Source: Epiperipatus broadwayi | Taxonomy: Eukaryota; Onychophora; Udeonychophora; Euonychophora; Peripatidae | Direction of reading: 5' to 3' | NCBI GenBank assembly: GCA_028023455.1 | Contig: JAQFVV010000231.1 | Location: 62,001-126,000, forward strand | Length of the DNA: 64,000 nt | Shown: one piece after another, positions 43,271 to 54,999 of the stretch | Numbering within the stretch: the stretch's first letter is position 1 | Layout: each line of letters opens with the position of its first letter | The notes under the pieces: generated by a model | Databases searched by the model: none | What the model saw: only the letters and a program-made list of their open reading frames with translations | Told to the model about the DNA's origin: nothing | Made by a program: the position numbers and the translations under genes

Positions 43271-44738
43271 GAATTTAAATATTAAAATATTATCACATAT
43301 ACATAAAAGCTCTGAACACTAAAGAAAAAGACAAAAAAGATATACTGTAAAGAAGTGAAAGTGCTAAGATTGCAATAAGTTAAGTATCAAAAGTACACTC
43401 AGAATAAATAAAACTAAATTTAAAACATAGAGACTATTTTTTCTGCACACATACCCAGAACATCTATGCAAATTGTAATTACAGATACCCAGAAAAAAGA
43501 AACAATTTTTGGTTTTATTAAATTTATATATTATGTGTAACTGAAATGGAAAAAACTACCCCCCCCCCCCACCGAGTTATGTGACATCAAAACTAGAATG
43601 GTATTTATCTTTAAGCTGTATTGTCATACAGGCTTAGTTTCTGATGTAGTTTTAAAATTATATGGTGAATTTTGTTTACTGTTTTAATTTATGTATAGAC
43701 TAAATAATGTGAAATCACCATTAATATACACAGAGGCTGAGGAATGAGTCTTATTTTTAACAACCTCTGAAATGGTTGTAATAAATGTAATAATAAATAA
43801 TCATAACACTGAAAGATAGAACAGAAACACTCTGTTTAAGCTCTGTAGTATATGTATTATATTATGTTGGCTTACATCACGTAAGCTCTTGAATTACATA
43901 GTCAGTCTCAAAAAATTAAACTTTGTGTTTCATGTCAGGAGATACTTGTTTATTTATTTGTTAAGCATTGAAAATCCTAAATGCATTTAATCTATTACAT
44001 CTTGGTTTTGTTCAAGGTAATATTTCATGTTGATGAAGTCAGAGCTAGCCCCTTTGTCAGTTGTGACAGGTCTGATTCATGCAGAGGGAGAAATCAAAGC
44101 TATCCTCAATTGTGGTACCAGGAGGTTTACAAAAGAAATTGCTATGGCAATAATTGGTATTCTGATTAAGGATATTGTTACTATGATGCACCCTTTTTAA
44201 ATGTAAGACCCTACCATGCACCCTTTTTAAATGTAAGACCCTACCATCCAAATAACTTTCCTTTTCAATGCATGGAAACTTAACACATTGGCTGAATTTA
44301 TGTCACAAATTATGATTTCAGATTATTTAGACTATGCATAAATTAAAACAATAGACAAAAATCCTCACCCTATAATAACTATACCATAAAATAAGCCCAC
44401 ATAACAACAGAACTTAAAGAGCAAGTGATACCATTCTCTCTTTCAGTGTCTTGACATCACAATAACTCCGTAAAAGATAGCTACTACCATCTCAATTACA
44501 GATATTTAAAAAGTTATGATTATTTATTATCATATATTACATAATTTTTTAATTCATTTTCAGTTACAATCTAGTAAATATTAAAGAAAGAAATATATAT
44601 ATATATATAAATCATGGTCAAAACAATTGCAGTGACAATTGTATATATCCGAGAGGTAAGAATATATGGAGAAGTATGTAAAAAAAATTAAAAGGACTAT
44701 GAATTTGCCTTTACTATATTTTAACAATTAAAGTATTT
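43271..44738. other. Mostly unassigned; contains a 30-bp tandem pair
   Basis: A 30-bp unit (GCACCCTTTTTAAATGTAAG...) occurs twice at 44188-44247. The segment 43980-44190 is less AT-rich and open on both strands (43981-44169 plus, 44057-44251 minus), but I recognise no domain. C run at 43559-43571. Confidence 0.4.
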
Positions 44739-45117
44739 GAAATGTCCCGTAACTATATTATTCTAGCTACACTACCCCTTTAAAATAAAGAAAACTCAAA
44801 TTTTAGCATCATGCTTTTCTCTTCAATGGTGTGTGGAATGATCTAATATTGATTAAAATTTAAGCTAATTTAAATAAGAAGTGTGAAATAAAAAAAAAAC
44901 AAAGACCTTACATTGCAAGAAAATAAAAATGTTTAATTTGCAACGTAAGATCATTGTTTTCATAGTTTCACACTTCTCCTTTAAATTAGCTTGAATTTTT
45001 TTAGATTATTGTGCATAACATTGAAGAGAATTTCCTTTTCAGTGTGTTGCTAAAATTTGAGCTTTCTCTATTTTAAAGGGAGAGTGTGGCTGGAATAATA
45101 TAGCTATGGGGCATTTC
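44739..45117. repeat. Fold-back element, arms about 180 bp
   Basis: Arms 44739-44920 and 44938-45117 are diverged reverse complements: GAAATGTCCCGTAACTATAT against TAGCTATGGGGCATTTC at the ends, AAATTTTAGCATCATG against TTGCTAAAATTTGAG inside, TTACATTGCAA against TTGCAACGTAA at the centre. No internal frame. Roughly 380 bp. Confidence 0.85.
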
Positions 45118-46115
45118 AGGTTCAGTTAGCATTATGCATTGTTTCTCTTTCCTACATAATGATTTATTTTTGGTTATAATGTGGACGTTTTTTTTCATAT
45201 GTACACTAATACTGACGTCAGAGGTTGTGCTACCTTTCAAATACAATTTATTATCAAATACCCCACATCATAAGAAGCATTTTTTATAATGACAGTAGAA
45301 ATATTAGATCTTAACATTAGTTACATGAAATTGCACATTTAGTCATGATCTTGAACTTGTGCAGTGGATATATTTAATAATATTTAGAGAAAAGTGTCTG
45401 TATTTTTCAGATTATCCACAACTTCTACAGGATAAAAACACACAGAGCATTGCTGTGAGTGATGCATTTAAGAAATTAAGAAAGTCATAGAAAGGAAACA
45501 TGACCAACAAATATTCTTATCTTTATTGAAACTTTTGTTATTCTCATATTTTCATCAAAACAGAGACCACTGAAAGATAATTAATGAGTCTAACAACTAA
45601 ACCTGTCCTTTGAATGTGTACAGATTCTTAAATTCAAAGACAGATTGTTAAATAATATTCAGTTATCTGCATAATGATCTTTAGGGGCAGGGTGATTCTT
45701 TCCAAATTTAAATGCATTTGTTTAAAGGAAGATGGATAAAGAAAAAACAATATCAAAACTCAAACGACCTTTTGTTAATTTCATCTCTTTGAGAAGGTTT
45801 AAAAAATTATATTTAACTATACATGAAAAGAATTATATTAAGAGTGGCTATAAATATGAAGTTTAGATTAAGTTAGTTTCTGAGTTTGGGAACCAACAGA
45901 TTTTGAAATCAACAGAAAGGAGATTTTATGTGTATTTTTTTCTGTATAATGAATAAATTTGGATAAATGCTAAGAACAGCATCTCCCTATATTTAGTTAA
46001 TCAAGTTTTTATATGAGAGATGCAAAAAGCGAAATGAAAATGTTAGATAGATTGCAATTTATGGATAATAAAAGAATAATCAAAATAGTAATTAATTAGA
46101 TTATGAGTAAAGGAT
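45118..46115. other. AT-rich stretch without recognised features
   Basis: No motif, tandem or inverted structure that I can support. Confidence 0.4.
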
Positions 46116-46119
46116 AGGC

Positions 46120-46775
46120 AACAAGATAGGTCAGAAAGATAGTATGGTATGTAAAAGATTTAAATAAAGATGGGATGATTGTGTTAGGAGAAATGTTGAG
46201 TGTTATAGTGGCAAGGAATGGATAGAAGAATAGATACATTAATAAAAAATGGAGAGTTGGAGGGATGGAGAACTAGTATGAAGAGTAAAAGGAGTTTATA
46301 TATATAGAAGTAAACAGAATATTGGGTGCAAGTTAATTTATGATAACAGGATCATTAGCAACAAGGAAATATACACATAAATTGGGAAATGTAGGTGATT
46401 TAGTCTGCAAGTTATGAAGAAAGACCTAGAACATATTAGGCATCTGCTAATTAAATGCAAATTCATACAAGCAGAGAGGTTACAAATAATGACATTGTGG
46501 GAGAATAAATATAAACAACGTTACTATACAGAAAGTGGGTCCTTAATTTTTATGCTGGGTTTGGGAAAGATAAGGGGGATTTAGATATAAAGGCCATAGA
46601 ATTGACAAAGTTTATGTTGTGGAAATGGGATGGAGCAGAATAAACATGGGAAAACATAGGGTGGTGAATGGAAAGAAAATGTAAGGTGGCTATCAGGTTT
46701 CTCTGGGCATAGTGGCTGAGAGATTCCTGACTCCAAGAAAGAAGGAGCCATAGTGCATCACATCACCCTATATCT
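46120..46775 (+). pseudogene. LINE-A copy 2: C-terminal region and 3' UTR, plus strand
   Basis: Collinear with copies at 2165-2885 and 57830-58520. Upstream phrase GGGATGATTGTGTTAGGAGA; knuckle region near 46405-46470 (VCKL with ENIRHLLIKCK after a one-base shift); QIMTLWENKYKQ near 46485; then LGKDKGDLDIKAIELTK-like with frameshifts. The 3' UTR ends GAGCCATAGTGCATCACATC near 46765. Several frameshifts. Confidence 0.7.
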
Positions 46776-46794
46776 ATTTTTGTAAGATTGAATA

Positions 46795-47540
46795 ATCAAT
46801 GGATGTTAAATAGTAATGTTACATTCAAATCTCCAATGAAGATCAGGATGGTATTCATACATTTCGCCAGCAATTTTAATAATTTTCTATTACTGAAGTT
46901 AATAAAGTGAGATTTAAAATGCTTAAGCTCTTGAAACCCAACTGACTTGCTGTAAAATATTTAGGTCTAACACTAGCCTAATAAGGATTTATTTTAGTGA
47001 CTTCATTTTTGTTCATAAATTTAGATGCCTTTGATTCTTTGGCAAGGATGGTATATGCCAACAATGTATCATTTGATTTTATCTCTTTACGATTATCATC
47101 ACATTAAGAATAGGTAATAATATTTTTATTTATAAGATCTGTTTGCTCATTCAAATTAGTGTAAAAAAATAATCTTTCCACTTTTTTTCTAGGTAGTAAA
47201 TGGGCCATTGTAATTTGTTTTGACATAAATTTTCCTTTAATAGTCTGTTTTTCTTATACTATTCCCTTGTGTTTAAAATGTGATTGCAGTAGTGCGTTTG
47301 TATTTTAGAACAACACATATTTTTCATTTTTTAATAGAAGTAAAGATTTTTCTTTCTGTGAAGATAAATAAGTTTTTAGAGAGTTTTTCCATGTTGAGAG
47401 ATTTATATATATCGCCAAACCTTTGTCTCTGCTTCTTAGTAGTCACTTTCAGCAATGTTCTTTTAATTTCACAAGTAATATTCTCCAATGGTAATTTTAT
47501 AGCTTGACAACACAGTTGAAACCTGCCACATTCTCAAAAT
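46795..47540 (-). pseudogene. Possible LINE endonuclease relic
   Basis: On the minus strand, 46830-46925 reads HFINFSNRKLLKLL then CMNTILIFIGDLNVTL. The FIGDLN resembles the GDFN motif of APE-type LINE endonucleases. Further upstream frames (KRTLLKVTTKKQRQRFGDIY near 47410-47470) show no recognised motif. Frames are heavily broken. The call rests on one short motif. Confidence 0.3.
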
Positions 47541-47904
47541 TAACAAAACAGTTTATTTTTAACCAATAGGGGAAAGACTTTATTTGTATTCAAAAATGAT
47601 CAATTTATAACTGGTCTTTCACTTTATAAAAGCTATTTTGTGTTGAATTTAAGCATAACTGATTATTACAATAAGTATAGTGTTAATCAAACAAAAATAC
47701 ACACACACACTTATTTAGCTGTAAAATAAAATTATATAAATTGACAATCAAAAACTTTTATTTACATAAGTGTACTAAAAAGTAATTTTTTGTTTAGTCT
47801 TCACATATAAAAGCAGATGGCGCTAGTTTTACTTCCTGTCAATTTTTTATATAGACTTCTTACCAAACAAGAATTACTATTTAACATTTTTATGAAATTT
47901 TTTT
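47541..47904. other. AT-rich stretch without recognised features
   Basis: Nothing supported. Confidence 0.35.
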
Positions 47905-47990
47905 TTTTCAATATAGGAGTTTGAACTCATACTTTTCACACGACCCTCAACCATCATCTCATACCGCCATTTATGTAAATACAACCCATA
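47905..47990 (-). repeat. Family D terminal fragment
   Basis: ATATAGGAGTTTGAACTCAT, CTTTTCACACGACCCTCAAC and CATCTCATACCGCC match the D 3' end complement. No hammerhead part. Confidence 0.6.
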
Positions 47991-48640
47991 TATTTGTTTG
48001 AATATTTTAATCTTTTTTTGTTTATTTTCTACTTTTTAGTTTTGCATGTAACACTGAATTATTGAAATTATGTGAATTAATTTCAGTTAGATTTTATCTA
48101 GACAGAACAACTAAAAAGCAAAATAAGTAAAATAAAAGTATATAATAAATAAAAAAAATCAGTTGATTTAGTTTTCCATTAATCATCCAGTTTTAAATTA
48201 CAATCGAATACTTAGGACATTATTAGCATCGATATTGCATGCAAAATTGAACACTGTTTTTTTGCTCAATTTTGGTTAAAATTATTTACAAACACTACAG
48301 AAAGACACTGCCATCATGAATATATATGTAACCATAGATTCAACTACATTAGAAGTGAAGAAGTGGTTAAAAATTGAGTTGCAGCATTTTATCCAAACAT
48401 ATAGATAAAGAAACTAAGTAAGTTAAAGAATATATAAAAAAGATTAAACACTACTTCTTAATACTGATCTCAAAATTATCATTCATCTTACACCAAAGAA
48501 AACAACATCATATCTTAAATCACAACAATCAATCGATCGGTTAATCTTATGATGTAAAGATTCTGTCATGGGTCAATTTTCAGCTGCTCTATTTTAGCCC
48601 AACATAATTTGGAATATCTGTGTCCATACACAATTTATCA
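47991..48640. other. AT-rich stretch without recognised features
   Basis: Nothing supported. Confidence 0.35.
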
Positions 48641-48865
48641 GCAAAGACAAAACATGGCATACCTCTCATGCATTTTGCATTGATTTTTCTTTCCAGCATT
48701 TCTTTCACAACTTAGCAAAGATGAAGCATGACCTATCTTTCATGCATTTTGCATTGATTTTTCTTTCCAGCATATCTTTTACAACTTATCAGCAAAGATG
48801 AAACATGGCCTATCTCTCATGCATTTTGCATTGTTTTTTCTTTCCAGCATTTCTTTCATCATGCT
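48640..48865. repeat. Tandem triplication, period 74-77 bp
   Basis: Three units sharing CATGCATTTTGCATTGATTT and TCTTTCCAGCATTTCTTTC with GCAAAGATGAAACATGGCCT. Anchors at 48667, 48741 and 48818. Confidence 0.85.
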
Positions 48866-48869
48866 TTTA

Positions 48870-49560
48870 TGTCTCAGAGCATATGCAGTCTTCTTGTCTC
48901 AGTTATGACAATTAATGACTTTGTCCCCCCCCCCCTCCAGACTTTTCCGGACATCAGTATTGAAATTTTTTACCATCCAGTTAATTGTTTTCATCCTTTA
49001 CCAAAATTTTACTTCTCAAATGCTTCCAGTTTTCTAAATGTCAATGGATAAAGGGGGCCCATGTCTCAGCAATGTATAAATCCATTGACCAATTGTATGA
49101 TTTCATTAGTCTTTTTTAATTTCAGATTTAAAACTTTGACTTCAATAAACATCACATTATTTTGATCCTTCTACATATTTCATATTCATAATGAATATTC
49201 TTTTTAAATAACCGGTCAAGGTATTTGATTAGATTTACCTGCTCTGCTATCAAATTCCTGACTTAAAAAAGCCAATATCTAGATTTCATACAACCATTTT
49301 TTCAGTCTTCTCCACTGCTTGTAAATAGCAATTTTATTTCTTCCACCATTATGACCAAAATTCTAGGATTACTAGAAATTATCTTTGATCCATCTGAATA
49401 TTTAAATGGTTGGATTATGTGACCATCTGAATTTAAACTCAGTCTTAGTTTTCTGATTGCTCGATCCATTACATCCAAAATGTACAACTTAAAAACCTCT
49501 TTAAAATTAAACATAAGAGATGTTAGCTTATCACTTTGTCCAAGTGTCTGCTGATATTAA
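48870..49560 (-). pseudogene. RTE-like LINE: RT catalytic and C-terminal region
   Basis: The open stretch 49302-49514 reads LTSLMFNFKEVFKLYILDVM before its start, then GHIIQPFKYSDGSKIISSNP and VEEIKLLFTSSG. The order follows RTE reverse transcriptases: a hydrophobic LLFN block, a Y-A/S-D-D-like box here decayed to YSDG, an E-rich helix, then SG. Lower down (49045-49120) the minus strand gives MDLYIAETWAPFIH then LENWKHLRSKIL, the LYG.ETW...LE.FERKIL motif. Broken by stops and a C run at 48926. Confidence 0.6.
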
Positions 49561-50123
49561 AAAGTAGCATGGCTATTAGTAAAGGTTAAATATCAATAAT
49601 CTAGGACTGTGTTTGGATGATTTGTTTATCATATTTTTGAATCAAAAGAAGAATATTAGAATAGTAAAGAAATTTAAAAATATTTAAAAAGGAGTAAATA
49701 AATTTTTGTTTACAGTTTTACTTTTATAACCGAATAAATAATCATTTATTTGTTGCTTGTGAGGTCATGTGACATTTGAGCATCATTTGATTAATTTAAT
49801 CTGAATTTATAAAATTATGTTTTCAATTAGTTCTGGAATATTTGGCATGAAGTCTTCCCATGACATCATTAAGTATCAATGTACTGACTGTTAAACAGAA
49901 AATACAATCGTAATATGATATTATTTTGAAATATATTTGAGAAAGTTATCATACTCTTACATCTTTAGAGCCTATAATCTAAGTTTATTTTTACCCTGAG
50001 AAAAATGTCAGCTAAACAAAGATTCTTATAATTGACTTTAACAATTTATTTATAAAATTTATAATGTTTACATATTGACTACATAACAAACTAGTTTATG
50101 ATAAAGCACCCACTAAATTTTCC

Positions 50124-50307
50124 TAATGTAATTAGAAGGGATTTGAACTCAGACTTTCATGCTCCCTACAGCTATTTACTCCATCTTAAACAACTGACAC
50201 ACATGACAACATATTGTATGTGATCATGTGTGTCAGTTGTATAAGATAGGAGTAAATAGCTGTAGGGAGCTTGAAAGTCTGAGTTCAAATCCCTTCTAAT
50301 TACATTA
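50124..50307. repeat. Short fold-back made of family D ends
   Basis: A 184-bp almost perfect inverted repeat: TAATGTAATTAGAAGGGATT against AATCCCTTCTAATTACATTA outside, CATGCTCCCTACAGC against GCTGTAGGGAGC inside, centre ACAACATATTGTATGT. The arms equal the D 3' terminal region (GAGTTCAAATCCC). The hammerhead half is missing on both sides. Confidence 0.9.
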
Positions 50308-50739
50308 AGTTCAATATAGATAATGAACTTGTATTTAAATATTAAATTTCACGAAATAAGTTGTCATAGGAACTTATATATAAAATCCCTAAATGTCCAT
50401 AATGCTGTCACATGATAACCGAGTTAAACTTTTCTTTGTTGAGGCATATTTTTCAAGGAAACGAAATATTATTTGTTCTGTCATTAATATCCCATAATAG
50501 TTTTTTTTTTTTTTTACAAAATATTTTATGCAAATGAAGTAATTGTTAAAGCAACCAATTAAAAAAACTATTACAAAAATGACGGCCTTTACATAGGCTG
50601 GGTAAATATGCTGGTATATATTATATATTAGATGAAATTCTAATGATTTTTAACAAGCACATAAATATTCATATGGATTATCAAATATGCAAACACTAAG
50701 AATATTAACCAATTCATGGAATAATAAATCCAAATATTA
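50308..50739. other. Unassigned; right part shared with the F flank
   Basis: 50630-50735 (TTAACAAGCACATAAATATT, GGATTATCAAATATGCAAAC) resembles 28300-28375 next to F, suggesting a longer F-associated repeat. Nothing else recognised. Confidence 0.4.
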
Positions 50740-50849
50740 AAACAGGCAAAATTCTCTATACGTATTGCCACTCAGTGCCAGCTAGAGTAATCAATGGATG
50801 CCAGAAGGCTTGTGCATAAAATCCACATCTTGTGCCTACTCATCCAATA

Positions 50850-50891
50850 TCCCCAGACTAGTTTCTGGCTTGTGGCCTTCATCAGTGAGGA
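50850..50891 (-). ncRNA. Hammerhead ribozyme candidate (family E), tandem copy 1
   Basis: Minus strand 5'-3': TCCTCA, CTGATGA, AGGCCACAAGCCA, GAAA, CTAGT, C, TGGGGA. Stem I pairs TCCTCA with TGGGGA over 6 bp (one G-U). Stem II is GGC/GCC closed by loop CACAA, with an A-A mismatch next to the core. Stem III is AC/GT with loop TA. Cleavage is expected after GUC, the classic triplet. All conserved core bases are present. The small stem II and III suggest it would work best as a dimer. Confidence 0.65.
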
Positions 50892-50920
50892 GCCTTGGAT
50901 CTGAAATCACTGCACGTGTA

Positions 50921-50962
50921 TCCCCAGACTAGTTTCTGGCTTGTAGCCTTCATCAGTGAGGA
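50921..50962 (-). ncRNA. Hammerhead ribozyme candidate (family E), tandem copy 2
   Basis: Identical to 50850-50891 except for one base (GGCTACAAGCC instead of GGCCACAAGCC) in the stem II loop. All core bases, stem I and the GTC cleavage triplet are kept. Lies 71 bp upstream of copy 1 in transcript sense. Confidence 0.65.
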
Positions 50963-51199
50963 GCCTTGGATCTGAGAGCACTGCACCTAGATCTTAGAAT
51001 CTAATGCAACCCTCCAGCAGCCACCTTTTATCTCTACTTAATCACGAGTCTTAAATTGAAAACACTACAATATTTTCAATCCAAACTCATCAGCTTACAT
51101 AGTCATATAGGTCTGAACTCAGGTCAGTACCTATACATTTTGGTGTCTTTGATTTTTTAATGATGATCATGTGATGTTTATTGGGATAAATCCGAATAT

Positions 51200-51381
51200 G
51201 TTATAATTCACAAACTAGATTCCTAAAATACCATTTTTTTTAATGAACTAATGAATATTTCCCATTTTTGTCAGATCTTTTATCTGATAAAATAGATTGG
51301 CATTGATGTAATATAAAGGTAGGCATTATTTACAAGTTCATTTAGAAAATAATTCTTTAGAAATTTAGCTTGTGAATTATC
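51200..51381. repeat. Family F element with imperfect inverted ends
   Basis: Left TATAATTCACAAACTAGATT, right TTTAGCTTGTGAATTATC. The interior has TTATCTGATAAAATAGATTG and ACAAGTTCATTTAGAAAA. It follows directly on the E element. Confidence 0.7.
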
Positions 51382-51959
51382 TTTAAAATATTTAAATTTG
51401 TTTGTTCCGTTAATTATATGGATGCAAGGTATGGATTTATTTTAGAGTTTGTGATTAATTAATACTGTATTTGTCCGAACTAATTTTTTTTTTTCGTTAA
51501 TAATTTTAGATATGCAAATAAGTATCAAACGTGTAAATAATACTAACAAAGCTACCAATTTAAGACAAACAATATATATAAACACATGCATACACATACT
51601 TATATACTTTCTATCACAGCTTGAGATTAAGAGAGGATGAAAAATTGTTAAGATATAATGTAATTATACTCTTAAAAAAATCCTGAGGGTTTTATCTTGA
51701 GCATAGTTTTCTTTATTTCAAGTTAGGCAAAGCTTATAAAGAATATTGAAGTCAAGGGGGAGAAAGAAAACCATTACTGAAACTGAAGAAGGAAGAGATA
51801 AGCTGCATGGTAATAGGAATTTTATAAGAAAAAGTTTTCTGGAAAAAGTTAAGATGAATATTTAATTTATTTATAACCCTTAACTCCCCCAGTTATGAAG
51901 AATTGAAAATGCTTCACAATTCTTATTTTTTAACGTGACTATTTAAATAGTAGAATTTT
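51382..51959. other. AT-rich stretch without recognised features
   Basis: Nothing supported. Confidence 0.35.
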
Positions 51960-52400
51960 TACTTACATATAATACCAAGAATACATTATCATCAGTACCT
52001 GCCAAAATTCATCTTGAACATCCTTTTCACATTATCTTTTTGAAGTATTCCTATCTTTTGCTCTACTCCTATTAGTTTACATGCTTTTCTTTATAAGATC
52101 ATCAATTGGTACCAAAAATACATCATCATCATTGCCAGTGATTTGACAAAATTTACATTAAACCCATTTGTCAAATCACTTTCTGGAAGTATTTCTGTCT
52201 TTAGCTCTACTCCTATTAGTTTACATGCTTTTACTTATAAGTTCATCAATTCATACCAGTAATACATCATTATCATCATCAATCAACAGTGATCTACTAA
52301 AATTCACATTACACACACTTGTCAAATCATGTATCTTAAAGTATTTCTGTCTTTAACACTACTCCTACTAGTTTACATGCATTTCTCTATAAATTCGCCA
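51960..52400. repeat. Tandem triplication, period about 144-152 bp
   Basis: Three units with CTACTCCTATTAGTTTACAT, TACATCATCATC-type and GTCAAATCACTTTCTGGAAG-type phrases. Anchors at 52076, 52220 and 52372. Confidence 0.85.
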
Positions 52401-52544
52401 ACCAGTTATTTTACTTTTACAATCCTTTTTATATTTCTTCCAATATATCTTTTATAATTCAATTGCATTAAAAAATTACCAAATGCAATTCCTGTTTGTA
52501 ATTTTATTGATAAATAACCTTTTTGCACTAATTGATTGGTTGTT

Positions 52545-52672
52545 GCTTGGGAATTCAAATAGAGTTCAAGTGAAGATCGAACACTAGCCAGAGTTGAGCT
52601 GTAATTAATGACCCTTAAGCTCTATTGTCTATCAATTTACCATTGCATTAAACTACACATGACTTTCTTCTT
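52545..52672 (-). repeat. SINE-1, minus strand
   Basis: GGGAATTCAAATAGAGTTCA (tail side), AGATCGAACACTAGCC (mid), then TACCATTGCATTAAACTACA (head complement). Confidence 0.6.
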
Positions 52673-52719
52673 TTTCTCATATGCTCCTTTTAATAAGACA
52701 GTTGTGAAGATTCAACTTG

Positions 52720-52915
52720 GCAATTTTAGTGTTTAATAACTTTTGAAATTTAGTAAGTAGAGTCAATTCTTCTAAAGAACATCTATTTTCTTGTGAATAT
52801 GATTGGAACAATGTCTATTTTTTAATGCAACTACCATTTTAATCTTGGAGTATACTAATCTATGATCTGTCCAACAATATATACTAATAAGTACTCATGT
52901 AATGTGAATTTCAAC
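52720..52915 (-). pseudogene. Possible LINE endonuclease C-terminal fragment
   Basis: Minus strand near 52800-52900 reads CWTDHRLVYSKIKMVVALKN. The T/S-D-H-R-L-V motif is the catalytic histidine box at the end of APE endonucleases of LINEs. Only this motif supports the call. It lies downstream of an RT relic, so the two are separate fragments or rearranged. Confidence 0.45.
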
Positions 52916-52924
52916 TTGTATTCT

Positions 52925-53260
52925 TGTTCGCTTCTAAAATCCACATCTTAAAAGCCTCCAATCCTTTCTCAATTTTCCTAATTGTCCACATCCCAGCATC
53001 ATTTAAAGATGCAGCCTAAGCAAATAAAAATAAGAGGTCAGTTTTTTAAATCTAATTTAATGAGTCAGGTGATAATCTACTACTCTTTTTAACTATTATT
53101 AGGTACATTTCTAACTTCCCTATCACTACTTCCAAATATTCAAAATTTGCACTAATCGATGCATTCTTATTTTCATTGCTTTCGTTCATTTGCAATTATT
53201 TCTGTTCCTAATATAATAAAACATATTAGTCACATGATCAATTACTCAACAAAACACACA
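52925..53260 (-). pseudogene. RTE/Jockey-type LINE C-terminal RT fragment
   Basis: Minus strand: NASISANFEYLEVVIGKLEM near 53100-53160, like the F.YLG..I box. After a stop-rich link comes GMWTIRKIEKGLEAFKMWI near 52940-52995, matching the ETWTLRK...RLEAFEMW motif at the end of many LINE RTs. Stops between the blocks. Confidence 0.6.
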
Positions 53261-53924
53261 GTGTTAGAACTCCTGAATGCAGATCAAACATAATTGTTAC
53301 AATGAAATAATCACGCTTTTCAAAATTTTCCTTCATTGAGAAACAATACAAGGACTTTTAGTTCTTCAATTTACTATCTTACCATTGTGCTTATCAGTAT
53401 TGAGTATGGTAATTTTATCACTAATGCAACAACAAAAAGAATATAAATACTTTGAAAGCCTTCTATGTGTATCTTAACAGACTATGATTTGATATGGATA
53501 AAAGTAATTTGTGCAACCCATCAAAAAATTTATGAGAAAAAAAAAGATTATACTGTCTTCCGAGAGTGGGTTTCTCCACCCTACACTTAAAACATCCACT
53601 GTCAGTTTGAATAATAAATAATCACCTGATAATTTAATGCAAAAGTTCCCTAGCTTATGTGTCATATTTTCCTCTTGTCAAAAAACTTACTCAGTACTTC
53701 TTAAAATTTATCTTCTTTAAGCAAACAAACAACAGAGATACATTCCTTCATGTATCCAAATTTCTATCTATATTCTATAATATGACATATAATGATACCT
53801 TGAAGCTTGAAATTATTAAATAATTTTTTGAAATCGTCCATAATAAAATTCATATTATGTACAGAAAATTAAGCTAATAAGAATAATAGAAAAATCACTA
53901 ATATTAAATTACTAAAACATCATG
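53261..53924. other. AT-rich stretch without recognised features
   Basis: A 63-codon open stretch at 53474-53665 (minus) has no recognisable domain. Confidence 0.35.
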
Positions 53925-54462
53925 TGATAAGCATTTCTTATGATTACATAATCTGTTAAAATAGTAGCTACTCTCTCCATATAATAGTGACATCTAGTGC
54001 AAACTATAGTAATCTATGAATGCTAGAAGGCTTGCACATCAAAATCCCTATCTTGTGCCTACTCATCCAATATCATCACATTAGTTCCTAATTTGTGGAT
54101 CTGGGAACACTGCACTTAGTTCTTTGAGTCTAATGTAACCCTCCAGCAACCACCTTTTATCTTTCTAGTTAACTATAAAGTAAATTGTTACATTTTTATT
54201 TATAACTGTCAATCACTCTACTCATAACTTTGACACCATCCACCTCAGATAAATACAATAATGATTATTACTAATCATTTTGTAACATAGATATTATCCT
54301 AGCCCAGATATAAAATTTAAACCTCAGTTAAAATTTAATATATGTGATTTTTTTAATTTTAAACATACACACTCATGGAGTTATTCACCTTTCTCTTTCC
54401 CATGTATAGTATCTTTATAGATATATTAAATAACCTCCTACCTCCCCATTCTTGGTAAATTC

Positions 54463-54463
<1 letters not shown>

Positions 54464-54540
<77 letters not shown>
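54464..54540. repeat. (AT)n microsatellite
   Basis: Interrupted AT dinucleotide tract expanded inside the D' repeat. Confidence 0.95.
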
Positions 54541-54544
<4 letters not shown>

Positions 54545-54758
54545 GATACAATAAGAGACAAATGACCCTACAATAAAGCTATGAGACCAAAATGTATAGA
54601 TACTGCATGACTACACAAGCAAATTACCTTGGATCAAAAACATTATTGTGTTTTTATTTTAAACTCAAAGCTTTATAGTTAATCAAAAAGGTAAAAGGTG
54701 GATGCTGGAGGATACATTAGATCCAAAAATCTAGGTGTTGTTGTCTCAGATCTGAGGT

Positions 54759-54800
54759 TTTTCACTGATGAAAGTCATAAGCTAGAAACTAGTCTGGAGA
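54759..54800 (+). ncRNA. Hammerhead ribozyme candidate (family E, plus strand)
   Basis: TTTTCA, CTGATGA (54765-54771), AAGTCATAAGCTA, GAAA (54785-54788), CTAGT, C, TGGAGA. Stem I pairs six positions (two G-U). Stem III is AC/GT with loop TA, cleavage after GUC. Stem II is short with one weak pair and an A-A mismatch at the core. The core is complete. Confidence 0.6.
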
Positions 54801-54999
54801 TATTGAATGAGCAGACACTATATAGGGATTTTGATGCAAAAACCTTCTAGCATCCATTTATTACTATGGTTTACACTAGGTGGCACTATTGCATAGAGAG
54901 AGTTGCTACTATTCCACAAATATCATTAAAAATAATCTAAAGCAAAGGATGAATCTGATGCACTGCTATCGTTTAATTAAAATAAAAATATAATTATTG

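Larger units (their letters stand above)
50740..51190 (-). repeat. Family E element, long form, with tandem hammerheads
   Basis: Minus orientation. The 3' arm is AAACAGGCAAAATTCTCTAT (near 50741), then ATCAATGGATGCCAGAAGGC and CTACTCATCCAATATCCCCA. Two hammerhead cores 71 bp apart follow (50850-50891, 50921-50962). The 5' region runs up to the E flank (GATCATGTGATGTTTATTGG) near 51165-51187. The tandem unit of about 71 bp includes the hammerhead and GGAGCCTTGGATCTGA. Confidence 0.85.
53925..54920. repeat. Composite inverted repeat: E (minus) / D' (minus) / E (plus)
   Basis: Left flank CATCATGTGATAAGCATTTC, then an inverted E 3' portion 53956-54190 (TAGTAGCTACTCTCTCCATA, CACATTAGTTCCTAATTTG with the core deleted). 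Then D' in minus orientation (54215-54600, with an (AT)n expansion at 54464-54540), then a plus-oriented long E (54600-54920) ending TAGAGAGAGTTGCTACTATT. The outer arms match over about 240 bp, making this the longest E fold-back here. Confidence 0.85.
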
